The notes beneath the pieces were generated by a model. The model saw nothing but the letters and a program-made list of their open reading frames with translations. It did not search any database and was not told where the DNA came from. From Didymodactylos carnosus (taxonomy: Eukaryota > Rotifera > Eurotatoria > Philodinida > Philodinidae), in assembly GCA_905250885.1 (NCBI GenBank), contig CAJNOQ010000131.1, positions 1-64,000 of the forward strand: DNA of 64,000 nt, written 5' to 3'. Positions 49,201-61,460 of the stretch are shown here, one piece after another. The position numbers and the translations under genes were made by a program. The stretch's first letter is position 1. Every line of letters starts with the position of its first letter.

Positions 49201-50813
49201 AAATACTACCCAAATATTGGGATCGCTCAACAATGGAAAATTTTTCAAAAATTATAGTATCAAAAGGATCAACCGAATATTTATTTGTACTTGGCAAATT
49301 TCAGGAAACAATGGTCGAGTTGTATCAAAATACTATTGACGATGATGGTAGTGGTAGAGGAGTCGGAGGAGCGATGATAAACAATGTTCAACCCACATCT
49401 GTAAATGCACCAATGTTAACTAATAATGGTGGTATTTTTGCAACGAATGCTAATGTAATGAATGTTAATCCTCAACCGTTTTTCTTGAATAATACTACAC
49501 CAAATTTTAATGTACAACCAACTGGAATGGCTATTAATCCGTTCGGATCACAATTTGTAGCAAATTTCAAGCCAATCCCACGTCCACGTGGACGTAACAG
49601 AATTATGTCTAATCAAAGACCACCAGTACCAGCTCATGTAAATAATATGGTGTTAAATGGGCCTCATCCAGCGATGATGAATGTAAATGGGCATAAGATG
49701 CCTTATACACAAATTTTACAAATTGAAAGAATTCAAAATCAACGATGGTTTAAACAGTATTCCGCACATCAGGAAGAATTTTTACAACGGTTAGGAGCAA
49801 CAACGGAAACTTGGCTGTTTCATGGTTAGAAAATTTTGTTTGTTCATATTCTTTTATCTTTATTCATGATGGTCTGCCGTTTGTTTTATAGGTTGTTCAG
49901 ACCAAGCAGCAAAAAATATTCAACAAGAATGTTTTAATCGATCTCATGCCGGAGTGAATGGTAAGAAACAACTAATTTTAAAGAACTATACAATAAATCA
50001 TCACTGCCACTGGTATATTAGTGATCATTTTTAAGAAAAAAGATGGAGTTCAGTAAAGTTATTTTAGAAGTTTATTCAATTTAATTTATAAGCATATTTT
50101 TCGACTATTAAGTCTAGTAGACAGAACGGTACATTAGAAACTTGTCGATATGATACTTTTCGTATAAGTCAAAAAATAAATTTGAACAAGATTTTATTAT
50201 CATTTCATTGTGCTCTTGTTTTTAAACATGTGAAAAAAAGATGATCATCTGATTGGTTTACAGTTACATAACATCTGATTAACATTTTTGATTTATTCTT
50301 TTAGGTACAGCATTTGGTGGTGGTGCATATTTTGCGAAATGTGCATCGTACAGTCATAATTTTGCTAAACCCGATCGAACCAATACTCGTCGAATGTTTT
50401 TGGGTATGTTTAACTGTATAGAGCTGAACATGACAAATATTATCCTTTTTTTGTTTTGTATTCTAGCTCGAGTATTAACGGGAAAAAGTACTCCAGGCAA
50501 TGCGTCGATGAGAGTGCCTCCTCCTGGATTTGATACAACAACCGAGTGAGTAATTTGTTGTACTAGTTGATCATTTCATTCATCTGTAGTGAAGCGGTCG
50601 CTATTATACGCAGTTTTTTATTCGATTTTTCTCATATACAAGCGTTTCAAAACACATGCAGTTTTTGATTGTTGTAGCACATTGCAAACCATTTTTGTTA
50701 CGTATCACGATGCACAAGCTTATGCAGAATATCTAATGTAAGTTACTTGTTCAACAAAATTTTTCTAAAGTAAATATCTTGCTCATTTTCTTTTTTCTAG
50801 TACATATCAATGA
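46271..50813 (+). CDS. Three RING-like and two C2HC fingers fused to a PARP mono-ADP-ribosyltransferase
   Basis: Ten exons, 918 aa: 46271-46319, 46841-47869, 48196-48320, 48379-48945, 49158-49824, 49892-49960, 50305-50403, 50467-50545, 50678-50737, 50801-50813; frame is kept throughout. Residues 1-160 are disordered. RING-like 1: C165-C168, C183-H187-C190-C193, C210-C215. C2HC pair: C259-C262-H274-C278 and C287-C290-H302-C306. RING 2: C366-C369, C383-H387-C390-C393, C410-C413 (C3HC4). RING-like 3: C489-C492, C506-C508-C511-C514, C531-C534. The ART domain runs from about 605 (ILPKYWDRS) to the C-terminus (EYLITYQ), as in PARP10/14/15. The triad is H812 (WLFHG), Y844 (GGGAYFAK) and I900 (TIFVTYHD); an H-Y-I triad indicates mono-ADP-ribosylation. 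Residues about 650-772 are an Asn/Pro-rich insert within the ART domain. Expected role: linking ubiquitin ligation with ADP-ribosylation; inferred only. Confidence 0.9.
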
Positions 50814-52585
50814 ATTTAAGAACAATATATTTAACCAAGAATAATAACTCTACAGTTAATCTTCTACATATTTCGTTTTGTTTTTCTTTCAACCATCGCA
50901 TACATTTTTTGTTGAGACGGTTTCTTTCTAAACTTTTTTACTCACGAAAGCTTCATAAAAAATTGAGAACGATAAAGTTAATTTTGTTTTTGTCATATCT
51001 GGCTGAGAACAAACTTTTCTGTTTACTACGTTGTTAACCCTTTTTTATTCTTATATTTGAATATAGTATTGTTGAACTTATTCTTTTTCCATGAAATAGG
51101 AAAAAAAAAGTGTTTGTATAACACTTAGAGAAATTTTGGATTGCAGACAAAATAATAAGAATTCATCCCGACAAGTATAAATCTTATTTTGAGTGTTGGG
51201 ATTCTGTTGTTAGCTAAGTCGCTATTTTAATTAACGTACTGACTATTCATTCTCGAAAAATTATCGTGTAAAACTTAAAAATAGGAGATAATTTTTCTAA
51301 TTTTTTTGAGTAAGATGTTTGAGTTTGCTTCAATTATATATAGAGAATATCTTGCATAACTGTCGAGTCAAGATACGTACGCTAAAATGAAAATTACTCA
51401 TTTACCGTCATCAACATCTGTCTGTCTTCCATAAAAGGTAAAATGTCACCTTCATTTCATCTGATATTGACCCAACTGTCATAGATTCTCACCAGTGCCA
51501 TCTATGCATAGCAACAATGACAAGTTCGTTCGCGGCCAATTGAATCTTTTTGTGCTAAATGATTGATAATTCTTTTTTTTTGCTATAAAATAATAGCACT
51601 CCTCCGAAAAGTCATAGTAAAAGTGTGCCACTGTCAGAGAAAGATATCCATTGTTACATTCTTATCGTGACACTGTTCCCATTTTGTTATAGCAATTCTT
51701 CAAAAAAAAAATTCTTTTTTTGGTATTTATTCTAAACACGTTTTCCTAGACGTTTTGAACAAGAATCTTTTGTGAAAGCTATATTGAAGATATATTTTGG
51801 CAGGAGTGCGACTATCACGCTTTTCCAAGAAGTAAAAGTGAATTTATTAGTTCAACGTGTTTTTGGCCTCGAGTTAGAGAGAACTTTTCGATCTTTGCAA
51901 CAAAACATGACAGGACTGTTGAATTCTCGATTTCATTGTGTATTATTAGGGTTCGACATGAATCTCTTGACTTTCCAACTATCTTTCTATTATTAAGCCA
52001 AATATAATGTTTTTTTGTAGATATTATTGAGTATTGTATAATTCTACAATCGTACAATACATCTGTTTTATCCAAATAGAGATCAGCTTTTGAGAATTAT
52101 ACTTGTTCTTCTATTACTGCGGAGATATATGCTTTTCTCTCTCATTTTGGAGACACGTTTGCCTTAAGTATTGACACATTCAGATCACAGATAAGCTGGT
52201 CACTATCTTTTAGAGTCCCAGTCAAAGTCGTAGGAAAACGTCATTCGAAATGACCCGAATCACTTTTAAAAGATCTAATTTCCTGTGATTTATTTTTTCA
52301 ATATCAGCTTTCATTTCGTTTCGAGTTTTTTAAGCACTCATCTACACTCATTCAGTTAACCACTACAATGGTATGTAACAAATGTGAATAAGGTATATAT
52401 TCATAAAAATGCAACGTTTTATATGAAAATAACTCGAAAGTGACTTGAGCCCGTTTATCGAGTTGATCAATTTTTCCTTCTCAAGTATAAAAACGAGTTC
52501 AAGTCAGACGTACACGTGTCTTGAATGTTAATAATTCTTTTTATCTTATAGATGATGCATTCTTAAGTTCATTCACTTTTATCCC
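50814..52585. other. Spacer between the RING-PARP and Slingshot genes
   Basis: 3' flank of the PARP gene and promoter region of Slingshot. The open frames at 50810-51037 and 51772-51996 have no recognisable features. No clear repeat ends seen. Confidence 0.45.
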
Positions 52586-55500
52586 ATGGCGTTGGTAACA
52601 ATACAGCGTTCGCCAACAATCAGCGAACAGAGTTTGCAAGTATGTATTGATTCATATTTTCCCGTTATAACATTTCAAAATTTGAATTATTTTTCTTCTC
52701 TTGTTAGGACGATGAAAGTTCTGTCATATCAGGTGTTAATCATTCCATCAATGTGGTGCGACCACGAAGGTAAACGTAAAACAGACTCCTTTATCATAAC
52801 AGATATTTCACATTTTTTTGGAATTCTGTGCACATCTGGAAAAAATAAAATATTTCTGAGCCTATTAAACTAACTTCCTTTTTGAAGAGAAATCAATTCG
52901 AGATTAATTAATTACAAGAATTCGGTTGTTCATATGTTAACATATACGTTTGTTTGATATTGATTCTAAAAATGAAACTTATGATTGTAGAAATGTTATT
53001 CAGAATTTCTAATGTAAAAAGAAGAATAGTATGTTGTAGATTACTAAGTGTGTTAGTACAATTATGATGATCCAATGGATCTATCATTGTTATATAATTA
53101 AAACTTAGAGTGTTCATCTGTGAACGATTAAATTGTGCAGTTTGCACATCTACTTGTTTTTTCTTGATCTCAATTTTAATGGAAAAATATTCATTCTATG
53201 AAGAAGTTGTTGAAATTTTTGTGTTTTTTCTCTACTTAAAAATTCAAAGAGGCACAAGATATTCCTATAACTTATGAGCACGTACTTAATAATAAAAAAA
53301 AATCGATTTGTCACTTGAAAAAAATGAGTACTCTTGACCGATGTATGTTGTATATGTTTTCTTCAAGTATCACACAAAAACATTTTTTACTCTTAATAGA
53401 TGACTGTCATCTAGAACAGAATTGTTCTTAATTATTCTATGTGTTAAAAAGGTTAAGAGAAGAGAAAGAACAAATCAATAAATTCTGATAGACAGTAAAT
53501 TCAAATAAAAGACTTATTCCATTTTTTTTGTTATTTCACCATTAAAGAATAGGACAAATAATTAAACAAGATATCAAAATAGTTTGCGTTAATGTTTGAA
53601 ATTTGGCTAACTACTTTACAGCTATGTGATAGTGGGTCAAAAAATTCTCGAATCTTTTCGGTAAGTCTCACTGATGAATGACCTTTCATCTAACTCTGAG
53701 GAGAGTATCTCACGATTTTCATCGAATAGATCACCTTTTAGTGTACAGAAACGTTTGTATAAGATTTTTTAAACATAGCCGTGCTAGTCAACGGATCTAA
53801 TTCAGAGAGAGAGAAAGAGAAATTGAATCTCGTGGCAGTATTATATAATTTTTAAGTGATAGTTAATATGAAGTAAAAAAGTATCAAGAACTGTCTCATC
53901 TTAGAAAATTGATAAATTTTTATGGTACAAATGAATATTAACAACGGTCACATATTAACAGAAAACTGTTGGACTATTGTTTGTATTCTAGTTAACTTGA
54001 GTATATGTGTACAGTCAGGTGCTGATTGACATCTTTCAAATTATGTTATTTTTTTCGTTTAAATGTTTGGAAAAAATATAGTTTTACTTAGCCATCATAA
54101 GAAAATAAAAGAAACTTGATTTACTTTTTCTCGTGTTTTTCATAGTCAATATCGAAATTGATGTGATCGAGCTCAAATGAATATATTCTTTTTCTAAATT
54201 GTACGTTTTTAACATATAGACACAAAAATAATTAGTAAACTGCATTGTTTTACTCGAACATGTAGAATTACAATAAAAATGGAGTTAAATTTTGTCGTCT
54301 CAGACACTTAGCCCTCAACTTGAATCGTTTATATGGAACTTTACATTTCTCTGTCAAGGTTTTTTAAACTAAAGATTTCTTCTCATAATGGTATTGATTA
54401 TAATTTTTTTTTTTTTTGTGAATGACAAAAGGAGCAAGTATTTAACCTTCTTTTTCTCCTCTCTCTCATTGAATAAAAAAAAATAAAACTTCTATAATGT
54501 CAGTAAGAAAAGTCTTTTTATATTGTTGTTGTATAATTAATTGTTAACGCAAAAAGAAAAAAAAAAAGCGCAACGAAGAAAAATTTTAAAGTTTACAGAA
54601 TAAGCGAAGGAAAAAAAAGTGATACAAAAAATATTTTGCAAGAAAGCTTAGAACATATATCCCATATATTTGATAATTCTATAATGGTGACTGTGTTTTT
54701 AATCAATAAAAAATACATAATGAGTTAAAATAGAATAATAACAATAATTGTTGTTTTAATTGCATCAAAAGAAAAATAATTTTTTTTATATAAATTTTTT
54801 TTGTTTTATCAAAATGAGTTTTATTTAAAATCTTTTCCAAAATACTTATCAAAAGACTTTAAAATAAAACTAAACAAAATATTTAACTTGTTAAACGGAA
54901 AAGTTCTTGACAATTTTCTATATTAGAAAGTTTATATTTCCATTTTAATATTTTTTCAAGAATGAAATTCTCATTTATATTGCTCAGACACTATGATTCT
55001 TATTCTTGATTTTTAGCTTTAGTGAACATTATTTTGCTATAAATGGTGCTGCATTAGTTTTGCCAAAAAACGAATGTCTTGTAACGAAGGCGGTTACTGG
55101 AAGTGCTGGTAAGAATAAAAAGTAGAAAAAATATAGTATAGTCGTTGATTGTTTGTTTTTCTAGCCCATTTACAACAACATTTGCAACAAATGTTCAGTA
55201 TTTTAAGACCGGAAGATCGAATAACATTGGTTTGTTCTCGATCTCTTATTTATTATTGTCATTTTTATTTGTTTATGAGTAATTGAATAATTTTAGGCAG
55301 TTAAACTCGAAAGTGGCTTTCCTAATCATATTCGTTATTTAGTAATTGTCTCATGTATTGGTCGTCAAGATACAGAAGAGTAAGTTTATCTTCAATAGTT
55401 TAAAACTTCGATTCTTTATTATGTTCATTTTTCTTTCTTTAGATCCGCCATTTTAGGATTTGATTTTTCATCCAGCGAAGTAACAATTGGAATGATTTTA

Positions 55501-58500
55501 CCAATATTTGCTGATATGAATATTACTTTGGATGGTGATGGGTATGTGATTATTAAGTTAATTAAAAATCAGAAATATAATTATTCGATTTTATAGTGGT
55601 TTTAAATTAACATCTGATGATCGACGTCATATATTTAAACCTGTATCTGTACAAGCAATGTGGTATGTCTTATTTAGAAATAGAATATTTTTTTAATATA
55701 ATTTTAAAATATTTCTGATTTTATTAGGTCGGCTTATCAAAGTTTACATAAAGCATCAACTCAAGCACGTTTATTTAATTATATGGCCGGTGGTTTAACA
55801 CATACATGGATTGAATTCTATCGAAGTTTAAATTTACAGTCAAATCAAATGTGTATTAATGAATGGTTTCAAATGGATGAGATATTATCGCATCGATCAG
55901 ATTCACCACATTTATTTCAGACGTATGATATTTTATTAACTTGTTTAAATTTAATCTCTAGTACAGTTGTTTTTCTTTTTTTGTCAGATTATCGTCAGAT
56001 GAAGAAATGTTTCGTCAACATATACACGTTAAATTGAAAGAAATTATGTTAATGGTTGATCTTGATGAAGTAACATCAAAATTTGTAAGTTTTATCATAC
56101 TATCTGAACAGGACCCGTAGCCAAAATTTTTGCAAAGGGGGGGATCGACTATTTTGCCTTTAGAGATAGTGTGAAGTCTTATCAATTAGCAACTTTTTCT
56201 GACGGGATTCAGTGGAAAAAAATCACTTTCAAAAGTCAAGGGGGAGAGCGCACGGTGGGCATATAGACGGACATTTGGCCAAAAATCGAAAGTAAGGTGT
56301 TTTGTGATTTGAATAGAGTCAGAGGTACTTCGTTAGATGCGCTATCGAATGGAGCAAAAATTTTTATTCTACGACTTTTCCTCACGGAAATATTCGATAA
56401 AAAAACCGGCCATATAAGAAAAACGCTAGGAAAACGATGTTCTCAGTATAATCGAAATGCATGACTTAGCGGAGGTCTAATCTCACTCATTTTTACGCCA
56501 AAATGTTCGTCTTGATGCTCTGCATCTATAGTGATTGCCAAAAAATGCCAAAAGTTTCCTGTACGAAGTAGTAGGTTTTCCAAAAAACCCTGGCTTTTGA
56601 GGCATTTTCCATTTTTCTCAGCCGAGAAACACTTTTATTGAAAATCGCAAGGGACCGCCCCCAATCCCTTCTCTGCTGGCTACGGCGCTATATCTGAGTG
56701 TAAATCGTTTTTGTTAATTTTTTCAATAAATAATTTTAATTTATTATATTTAGTTACGTGAACAATTAGAAAAGTCATTTCAAATGAATTTATCCTCGTA
56801 CAAACAATATATTGATGATGTTATGCTACAAATATTGGCACAAATGGATAAACCAACAATGATATTATCACATTTATATCTTGGATCAGAATGGAATGCT
56901 TCGAATTTTGAAGAATTAAAAGCAAATAAGTAAGATGTTTTATAAATGAACATAAGATTTCATTTTTATTTATTTATTTATCTTTCTCCTATAGTGTTGG
57001 TTATATTCTAAATGTATCACGTGAAATTGATAATTTTTTTCCTGGGCAATTTAAATATCTTAATGTACGTGTACATGATAATGATGAAGCGGATCTATTA
57101 AAAGAATGGGAAAAAACATATCGATTTATTAATGAAGCAAAGTAAATAAATATTAGATCTTTGGTATTAAATAATTATAATTTAATTTTTTTTACGTATA
57201 GAACTAATAATCAGGCATGTCTTGTTCATTGTAAAATGGGTATTAGTCGTTCAGCTTCAACGGTAAACATATTTCAACTCGCTTTATGAAACTAAAACTT
57301 CTCATTATCATTCATTTTTCTAGGTATTAGCTTATTTAATGAAAGAAAATAGTCATACGTTGAATGATGCACTTGATCACGTTAAAAAACGGCGAAGTTG
57401 TATTAATCCAAATGGAGGTTTTCGTAGTCAATTACAAGTGTATGAAGGAATATTAGCAGCAAAGTAAGAAATTATATTTGAAGTTTATTTATTCAATTCA
57501 CTTTTAATAATTCTCTTTTAGTAAAACATTTCGAAGTAAACTTGGTGATATTACTAAAAAACCATCGTTAACAGTATCAAACAGTGATAATAATGTGATC
57601 AGTATTTCAACTATTACCGTTCCCACCACATCAATTATTCGTGAACCATCGCCTACAAATACGGTTACCATTCTAGCCCAAGAAAAATTCGGTACGTATC
57701 TCGTAAATTTCTTTGTACTCTCATTCCAAATACACCATCTCATAGCTGAGCTAACTGAACCAAGTGATTTTCTCTTGAATTAGAGTAGTAATCATATTTG
57801 AGGGTGATGATTCTGAAAGAAGAGTATGTGCAAAATCCTATAACCATGTCGATTTTGATCATGGAGTCTTTTCTACGTACTGAAATATCTCTGTTGTTGT
57901 TTATCTCAAGTTAGAATGAATAAAATTCTTGATTTGAAATATATCTGCATATATCTTTTAGAATCGGATTATACAAATGAATTGGGTTCATTGTATTTAA
58001 TTGAACGTTTATTACAATCATATGATCATTATAATTCAACTGAAGTCGAATCTGATGTCTTGTTGGTACCACCCTCACCACCTTTACAAGTTGTTGATAC
58101 AAACCGTCACGAATTACACTCAGAAGATAGTCAACAACTACAGATAGATAATGAAAAACGAACGGGGAAACCTTTAATTCGTACTCTTAAAGATGATAAT
58201 TTTTGGATACGGACGCCACTTGAAGATGAAATTCAATTGCAATATGGCGATAATGAAAATAACGTTGTTAAATTTCGTCATTCGAAATCTGTCGAACATA
58301 AAGAAGAACAAGTTTCACCTAGTTTATCAACAGCAACATCATCCAACTCATCGTGCTCAATTTGTTCAACCAACAAACGAAAAACAATTTTTTTGAGCGA
58401 TGATAACATTGATAAAAAACGTGCAAACTCTGACGGTTCCTCTTCAAGATCATCAGAGTCTGTGGTATTATCTAATCATCCACAAAATTTAGACACATCA

Positions 58501-60059
58501 CAGAAACATGATGAGGAGGTACTTTTGTATTTTTTTTCGAATATTTCTCCTTCACTTTTGTTTTCTTACATAGGTTACTGTTGAACAATGTAAAAAAAGT
58601 GAGGAAAACGAAATGATAACTTCAGATAAAGTTTACAATAGTAACGATGATGACGAACATTATTGGTTAATGAGAACAAGTTCGATGAGAACACCGAAAA
58701 AAAAATTAAATACAAGTTTAACAGTTGGTGGTGTTAGCCGATGTTCCAGTTTAAAAGATGAAAAGCGTTGTATATCGCCTCGTACTAATAGCAGAAATGA
58801 AAATAATACTAATACTAGTTCACAACGACACTCAATCGATATCGAAAATCAGAAATCGTTGAGACGATCAAGAAAAGTACATTTAATTACACAAGGTATA
58901 ATAATATTGACGTAGAAAATAGATACTTTTACATTGTTTTCTATCTGAAATATTTGATGTAAAATAACAAACCTGTATTAGAACAAAATTTAAAGCTTTT
59001 ACACACTAAATTATAGTGTGGACAGACGTAGTCGAATATCTTTCGTAGCTTTCTTACTATTAAGTAAACAATTATTCATTTTTTATTTAGATTTTGAACG
59101 CAAACCATCTCTATTAACATTGCCGAGCAATAATACTGCAGCTAACGTCGTTACTGGTTCAACTACAGATATATTCAAACGAGAAGGTATTGAGATTAAA
59201 GACGGACTTGTACGTTCTCAAGTAAAAATGTTTAATGCTGGTCCATCAACACCACCAACAACATTATGTTTATTATTAACGGATTGTGATGAAATGAGGT
59301 TGAATTATAATGATTCGAATAATGTGAATGATAATATACCAAATATGTGTGAAGAAACAACAACAGTAGTGAATTCAACGAGTGTAATTAAAGATGAAAA
59401 AACCAATGAAAAATCGCCGTCTTCTGGCTATGGTTCACTCGATTTTCCAATTATTCAAACGGAAAAGAATCCAGACAATATTGATGATAACGAAAATTGT
59501 TCGCCATACAAATTGAGAAATGATCATGATAGGAATTTGTACATTGACAATGATTTGAACAAACATCAAGAAAATTCAAAGATTATTACACGTAAGTACT
59601 GATGATAAATTTTTCATTGCATAAAAAAAAGATCCATTTTATGATGTTTATTATGTACGTGTCATTTAATAAATTACTTTTTGTTTTTTTGTTATAGGCA
59701 AAAACGACTGTCAGTTAAATAAGCTACAATCTCAACAGTCATTTATGTCATTTGTTACAAATTTTAATAGCGATAAAACATCAACCATTGAATTATTACC
59801 CACTGTTTCAAAATCCAACGATAAAATTTCAAAACGTCCTCTCTCTTATAACGGTTACGTTCAAACAGCAGCAATATCGTCAATGAATGCAACGAATAAA
59901 AGTAATCGTAATAAAAAAGTATTTGATCATGCCTATCGCAATCAGCCCGTCGATTATTCGGTAACAGTCAATATTGAAGGAAAAGGAGAAGATGTCAATG
60001 TTGTTCAAGATCGACCTCATCCAATACCAAAAATAAGACAGCATTTGAGCATGTTATAA
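52586..60059 (+). CDS. SSH: Slingshot (SSH) cofilin phosphatase
   Basis: Dual-specificity phosphatase that removes the inhibitory phosphate from ADF/cofilin and so activates actin turnover in the cytoplasm. The start MALVTIQRSPTISEQSLQ is almost identical to human SSH1. Exon 1 is 52586-52639, exon 2 is 52708-52769, and exon 3 begins at 55017 (FSEHYFAINGAALVLP). The SSH N-terminal region includes FSILRPEDRITLAVKLESGF, GDGGFKLTSDDRRHIFKPV and SVQAMWSAYQSLHKAS. A DEK_C-like segment follows (VTSKFLREQLEKSFQMNL). The DSP domain starts at LSHLYLGSEWNASN; the signature is VHCKMGISRSAST with nucleophile Cys and Arg, and the general-acid Asp is near VRVHDNDEAD. The long C-terminal tail (about 640 aa, 57.5-60.06 kb) is Ser/Asn-rich and disordered, containing RRSRKVHL. 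About 1,050-1,100 aa. Intron 2 is 2.2 kb, and the intron at 56085-56751 carries a MITE. AATAAA lies at 60160. Confidence 0.95.
52770..55016. other. Long Slingshot intron 2, no internal gene seen
   Basis: 2.25-kb intron, about 30 times the usual intron length of the gene. AT-rich with A and T runs; no inverted-repeat ends found. Possible site of regulatory sequence or an alternative promoter; nothing specific recognised. Confidence 0.5.
56101..56697. mobile_element. hAT-like MITE in a Slingshot intron
   Basis: The element proper is 56108-56690 (583 bp). The left end ACAGGACCCGTAGCCA and the inverted right end TAGCGCCGTAGCCA share CCGTAGCCA, followed on both sides by a run of G. The flanks repeat TATCTGA (56101-56107 and 56691-56697); with one mismatch this would be an 8-bp hAT-type duplication. 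No coding capacity. It inflates an intron that would otherwise be about 85 nt. The interior is related to 42390-42580. Confidence 0.75.
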
Positions 60060-61460
60060 ATTGTTTTGTTCTGACGTTCGCTCTCTTATGGAGAAAGTTT
60101 ATCTATATTTATTGCCCCGGTGATTTGTTCATATATTTCTTTACTTGTCTTTCATAAATAATAAATACTAATGTTTTTGTTGGATTGTTTTGTTTGTTTC
60201 GACTTTTGCGTTTCTTGTCAGGTTTTTTTTTTTTTTTGTTGTACAAAGTCTAAACAATGGAGATCATATTTGCAGAAATGATCTTGCTGCTTTTTACATC
60301 ATCATTATCAGGTACTTATAATATGTTTCTTCTGTTTTGTTCTAATGTAGACGAGTCTTTCTATTTTTTTGCTCCCATCATCTTTGGTAACCATTGAAAG
60401 TGAAAAGAACGTCCGTCCTAATTTTGTTCGATCCGGTGATACGTGAAAGTGTATTTCGGAACTAGTTTTGTTCATCAAACAAGCATAAACATCCTTTCAC
60501 ATTGCGTCAATTTTTTTCATCAACTTGGATAGGCGCTTTTTGTTTTGAAATTTATTTAGATGAAACATCGTGATTTATATTCAAACGTATTTTGTTATAG
60601 TAACGTGAGAGTAACTTATTTTCTATAGTCTCTTATTCGCTCTACTTTATTTTACTTGTCTTATGAAATGTTGGAATCAATTGTACAACTACACAAGTTT
60701 TTTCCTTCGTTTTTTTTTTCTCGTAAAATACCTATTTTGTGCACACTTTTTCTTTACCATTTGTAATTTTTTTTCATTTTCTGTTAAGTGTCATCGTTAA
60801 TAAATAGTTTTCTAATAAAAAACAAAAAGGTTTTATACTATACAATAATGGACTTATATAGTATTGCTATTCTCTCTTGTGATCATTTATTACAAAGCAT
60901 TGTGAATAACCAAACTTTAAAAGCTAACAAAAATTTCTTATTTCTGCATGAGCATTTAATCACGATTATCGATGTTAACAATCAACATTTGGACGTAGTA
61001 ATTGTATTACAGGTATATGCGCTTTAGCCACTAAGTTTTGCTCACACATGGAATAACTAAATAAAAAATATAAGAAAGACGTGAGTTTATTGTGATAAAA
61101 TGTAGAAGTACGATGATATCCTAGTGAATATAGTTGTACCCGTGCATTTTGAAAAGTACTTCGGTGACGTAAAGAAACCGATACTTGCCTAGTTAGTATT
61201 ATGCAAATGCGCATTGTAGCTTAACATTTACTTTGTGAACTTGCTTTATTCTATTCTGGACGATCACAAAGTTAGAAATCAAAATATGATGAATTCTGAC
61301 GTTAAAAGATAGAAAAAGTCTTCAAAGCAAAATTTTGTAAGTAGTATTGAAACACTGTTCAAAGTAATAGATCATTGCAAGAAGTCAGGAAATATTTGAT
61401 AAATTTTCAGAGTACTTGGATCGCGTATATTCACTAGAATATAATTTTTTGTCTTTTGAC
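60060..61460. other. Convergent 3' flanks of Slingshot and the lipase gene
   Basis: Both neighbouring genes end here on opposite strands. AATAAA at 60160-60165 is the likely Slingshot poly(A) signal. No gene or repeat recognised in the rest. Confidence 0.5.
60160..60165 (+). terminator. Probable polyadenylation signal of Slingshot
   Basis: AATAAA about 100 nt past the Slingshot stop, within ATAAATAATAAATA and followed by T-rich DNA. Confidence 0.55.
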
